NCBI RefSeq assembly: GCF_028554725.1 | Contig: NC_071671.1 | Span: forward strand, 5,994,001-6,058,000 | Direction of reading: 5' to 3' | Source of the DNA: Zeugodacus cucurbitae | Taxonomy: Eukaryota; Arthropoda; Insecta; Diptera; Tephritidae | Length of the DNA: 64,000 bases | Shown: one piece after another, positions 60,286 to 64,000 of the stretch | Layout: each line of letters starts with the position of its first letter | Position numbering within the stretch: the stretch's first letter is position 1 | Program-made: the position numbers and the translations under genes | Notes under the pieces: generated by a model | Databases searched by the model: none | The model's input: only the letters and a program-made list of their open reading frames with translations | Told to the model about the DNA's origin: nothing

Positions 60286-63200
60286 CTGTGAAAATTGATA
60301 GAAAGCAAATGTTAGTGATGAGGAAATAATGGAATGCATTTAGATTTAGTAAACGGTATGTGGTTTGAGTTTTTGAATTGTTTTGTATAATTGTGGTTGA
60401 GACTTTTTGGGTAAGTTAAGGTTTACTTATGAGAGATTTGGAACGATCCGAAAAAAACTGACCATATCGCGCCAACCGATGTTTTTAAGTTCTTAAAACT
60501 GTTCTATGAAATATTTTGTGGTTGCTTGGTTTATTTTACGTCGAGTTATCTGTACTTTTTAGCTTAAAATAGTTTGATCATGGGATCTAACATATTATAC
60601 TCAGACGTAGATCTCTTATCAGTGTTTGCTCATAGACCCGAACGTAAAAATTTACTAAATACTTGTGTATTTTGGTTTTTAACAAATCAAGAATTTTAAG
60701 TGCAAAATAATAAATAATACCGACGGAATGGCACTCAGACTTAATTGCTGATAGTGTTCCGTATTACAATTATAATAATTCAAGTATAAAGGAATTCATA
60801 TGAGTTTCACTTATTAACTGTAAGCTTCATAAATAATAATTAAGCTAAGGCAACTGTGAAATCTCGAAAACCCCTAGGTTTTCTCAAGCACTCTTTGCTA
60901 TACGAACTTACCGCTCGTCTTTCAGTCTTAACTAACAATTATTTCACAAAACTGTTTATTTGCATGCTTTTATTTACATTTGAAATTGCCATTAGCTGAC
61001 ATTTTTAAATTCCATTTAGCTTACAATAGTGCCTTAATCGCTTCATTACTTCCGTAATGTGACGCGTGAGAGTAAAGCAAAGAGAAATCATACGTTCCCT
61101 ACCCTATATAATATGCACATTGGATTGGAATGTATGTATGTATATATTATGTATGTAGATGAGGCCATACATTTGAACACATCTGGGAAATTTCAATGAC
61201 CTCAAATAGCTCTGACGCGCACTGAGATTTCTTAATGTAGATGCATGATGTTTAGCTCGCCGTCGGCCGTTTTCCAATGCGTACAATGTTAGAGATATTC
61301 ATACAAAGTGAGCATGCTGAGTACTATTGTTTGTTTTTGTATTTGGAAAATTATAAATTTTATTAAATTTTCATACATCTGTGGTAAGTGTTGAGAATAA
61401 TAGCGGTATTGATATTAATTCTAACAAAATTTCTTGTTAGGATGTGAAATCAATACTAGTTTTTAGTTAATTAATATGTGAGGTTAGAAATCTGTTTATA
61501 TTTTACAGACAATGAAACATATTTTTGTTTACTTTGTACAATTGACTCATGAACTGTTGACGGAATTCGTTATCTTTCTATATTTATAACAATGCTGACA
61601 ACAGTACGTCAAAAAAGTGTGTGCCCACGCGTACAAAGTATTTTCGAAGAATTCCAATAATCAATTCTTACTTTTTTTAACGCACTAAATAGTGATGGAA
61701 ATAGAAATTTGAAGAGTACTTTCAATTTACGTCAGTTCTATAAGCTTAACTATGCTTTTTCGCCACTAACGTATGTACGTCATAAATACATACATATGTA
61801 TTTGCTTTTTCCAGAATTGCTCGTGAATGTGCGCTTAAAGATTTGTGCATCACACGCTAAATATGTTTTTTTTTTCAACAAAAAAAAAAACTATTGTAAT
61901 TTAATTTGCGAAAACACACGCTGACGCATGAGCGCTGGAAAAGCAAGAGGAAAATATTTATAAATAATTTAGTCACTAATTGTATGTATCTATGTATGTA
62001 TGAAAAAATAACTAAACTTTGAACGTTTATTATTCTTCATAGAAACTTAGAAACCTAAAAAACCCATACACATCAGACCGCAGACCTTTGAAGCACACAT
62101 ACATACATACACAGACGATTAATTTATCAAGCGTATATATGTATATTTGTGCATGTGAACAGCGTATGGAGGTCACGTGAAATCGAAATTCGCTGTTTTA
62201 TTATGCTTCTAAAACAATTGTAAGCATATATTTTCTAACACCCAATACGAGCTATGTCGACTCAAATGTCTTTATTTTGGTTTCTCTTGCTGGCAACTGT
62301 TTCGCTGTGTGACCATCGCAAGTGATTGAATCAATTGATTGACTAATGAAAATTATATACATATATATTGGCGGAGGTGTAACTAAATAAAAGCCATATC
62401 ATTTGTTACTCATTCAACGCGCCTGGTAACACATTTCTCTCTGCGATAATATTTATAGTAATTGCAAATATTGTTGCTCTTCACATAGATACAATAATAT
62501 ACACAGATACATACATATGTACATGACGAGTATCCATGCCAAATCACTAGTTAACTGCTAGTAAAAATATTAGAGAGTCGCGCGATAAAAAAAAAAAAAA
62601 AAAACAATTTTAGTTCAAATGAAAATAAACATAGAAACTATAAAAACACAAAACGCCTCGTAAATAACTTTGCACATAAATTTTTATAGTATATATACAT
62701 ACATATGTACATATGGATATGTTTGTATACAGTTTGCCACGTATCATGGTGTTTATTGCAAAAAAATATATAGATGTATTGAACATTTTTCTATTTTAAA
62801 ATTCATTTTCACTATTTTTATTTTAAACTGAACTATATAAAAATATAAAATTATTATTTTTTTTTTAATTATCAATTTGTCGTTTTAGTAATATTTTTAT
62901 GTTCCTTTTAACTGCCAGTTTTCACAATTACTCTTTCTATTTTTATATAAAAATGCATGTAAGTTTGGAGCAATTAAAAACAGGCAGTCTTTTAATTAAA
63001 ATCAATTATTTATTAGTCATAAAAGTAATCGCTTCAAAGCCATTTAATTGATCAAATTTTTCAATTGAACATTGGCCGACAGTGAAATAATAAACCATTG
63101 AATGTTGTTTAATTAGTCTCGGGGCCTTTAACGCTCTAACTCTAACACAGCCTTTTGAAAACTACTCGACCGATTCATTTCAAACTTTGAACACATTTTC

Positions 63201-64000
63201 TTCATATAAAATAACTCTCCCCTACGTTTACCATGAAAATGGCGGAAATTTTAGTCGAAAATAACGGTACAAACTTTAAATTTTTAAATTAAAAAAAATA
63301 ATCACAGAACTTTGGGGGGACTATTTGTTTAAAATTTAACTAAGTTTTTATGGTTTTTCATTTTCGGATAATTTCCGGCCGAGTTACAGTGAACACCGCA
63401 AATTGTTTTATTTTTACGACGTCCTAGGGGAAGCTCTTATGCTCAATAATGTATAGAAGGTTTGTATTAAAATTGCTTAATCGATATTTGAGATAAAAAA
63501 AATCACAAAAAAAGTGTTTTTTTTTAACGCTGAAACCCTACCACTCCCTTAATAAAAAGAGATAAAATCGGAAAGAAATGCTTTCAAAATGAAGAAAATA
63601 TATGCCACGCAGGATATATAAAGGTGTCATGTTTTGAATGCAAATTTTTGAAGAATAGTGTAAAAGATATGTTCAAAAATAACGGGAATTCTAAAATTTC
63701 CAATTGTCCAAAAGTCTAATTGTCATGGCTATTTAAAAATCGACTCTTCTTCGACGATTGAAAGAAGTGCTGGCATATGAGCGTAATATCGAGTGGAGAC
63801 AATTTTGAAGGCGACAGAAATAATGACGACTAAATAAATACTTTCTTTTACTAAAAAACGAAAATTCCCGTTATTGTTTGAACTGTCCTCATTTGTATGA
63901 TGTAATAATAACATCAGCAAGAATAGTTAGAACGATATCTCGTGACGTTATATCCCACAATCTAACACAAACATATGCATATTTGACACAAAAAGCTGTA
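60286..64000. other. Upstream region of the 58-60 kb gene
   Basis: No supported coding exon. A good minus-strand donor (GCG|GTAAGT) at 60912/60911 may end an upstream exon; in the phase needed, that exon would carry a stop close by, so it is likelier untranslated. Contains a long A run at about 62,588 and many CATA microsatellites. About 63,130-63,640 reads like an old dispersed repeat (ACTCGACCGATTCATTTCAA motif). Confidence 0.4.

Overview
The window is nuclear DNA of a brachyceran fly. Genes have short introns with GT-AG splice sites, the DNA is AT-rich, CAG/CAA (polyglutamine) runs occur in coding DNA, CATACATA/TATGTATG microsatellites are common, and the proteins read like divergent relatives of Drosophila genes. 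Several orthologues (Rpn6, ave, Trs31, Spred, Sec61beta, eIF3b, cyp33) are, as far as I recall, on Drosophila chromosome arm 2R, so this looks like Muller element C. The microsatellite style and degree of divergence suggest a tephritid fruit fly (Bactrocera/Ceratitis type); that genus-level guess is inference. Coding models were spliced by hand, and all complete ones keep phase across every junction.

Layout. 0-17 kb: Rpn6 (-) and ave/HYP (+) share a divergent promoter with a DRE; a trihelix/Myb-SANT-like polyQ protein (-); complex I subunit NDUFB4 (+) convergent with the TRAPP subunit Trs31 (-). 17-34 kb: Spred (-), with a large, mostly empty 5' region holding one tRNA-Leu(UAG) gene. 33.4-36.5 kb: a 627-bp terminal-inverted-repeat element sits just before eIF3b (+). 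37.6-38.2 kb: a decayed non-LTR retrotransposon tail. 38.9-47.4 kb (+): Cc2d2a (ciliary transition zone), a two-exon 89-aa small subunit of serine palmitoyltransferase, and cyclophilin-33/PPIE. 47.4-49.3 kb (-): a non-coding snoRNA host gene whose introns each carry a box C/D snoRNA (six seen). 49.7-54.6 kb (+): a 15-exon CASC1/DNAI7-type axonemal dynein factor. 55-56.5 kb: Sec61beta (-), divergent from the start of an unidentified plus-strand gene. 58-60.3 kb (-): an unidentified protein with a Cys-His-Asp arrangement like transglutaminase folds, 5' end not found.

Most striking: three in-frame UGA stops each followed by C, the context known in flies for stop-codon readthrough, with long open frames beyond them. 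One ends Spred and opens a 174-codon extension. The other two are in the single 58-60 kb gene: one between an 86-codon upstream frame and the main domain, one at its C-terminus with a 44-codon extension. Also notable are the previously hidden snoRNA host gene with duplicated snoRNAs and the tiny SPT subunit gene, neither visible as long ORFs.

The genes are mostly housekeeping (proteasome, TRAPP, complex I, translocon, translation initiation, sphingolipid synthesis, rRNA modification) with two cilium genes (Cc2d2a, DNAI7) and two receptor-tyrosine-kinase/MAPK pathway genes (ave, Spred). No CRISPR array, bacterial element or viral genome was seen.
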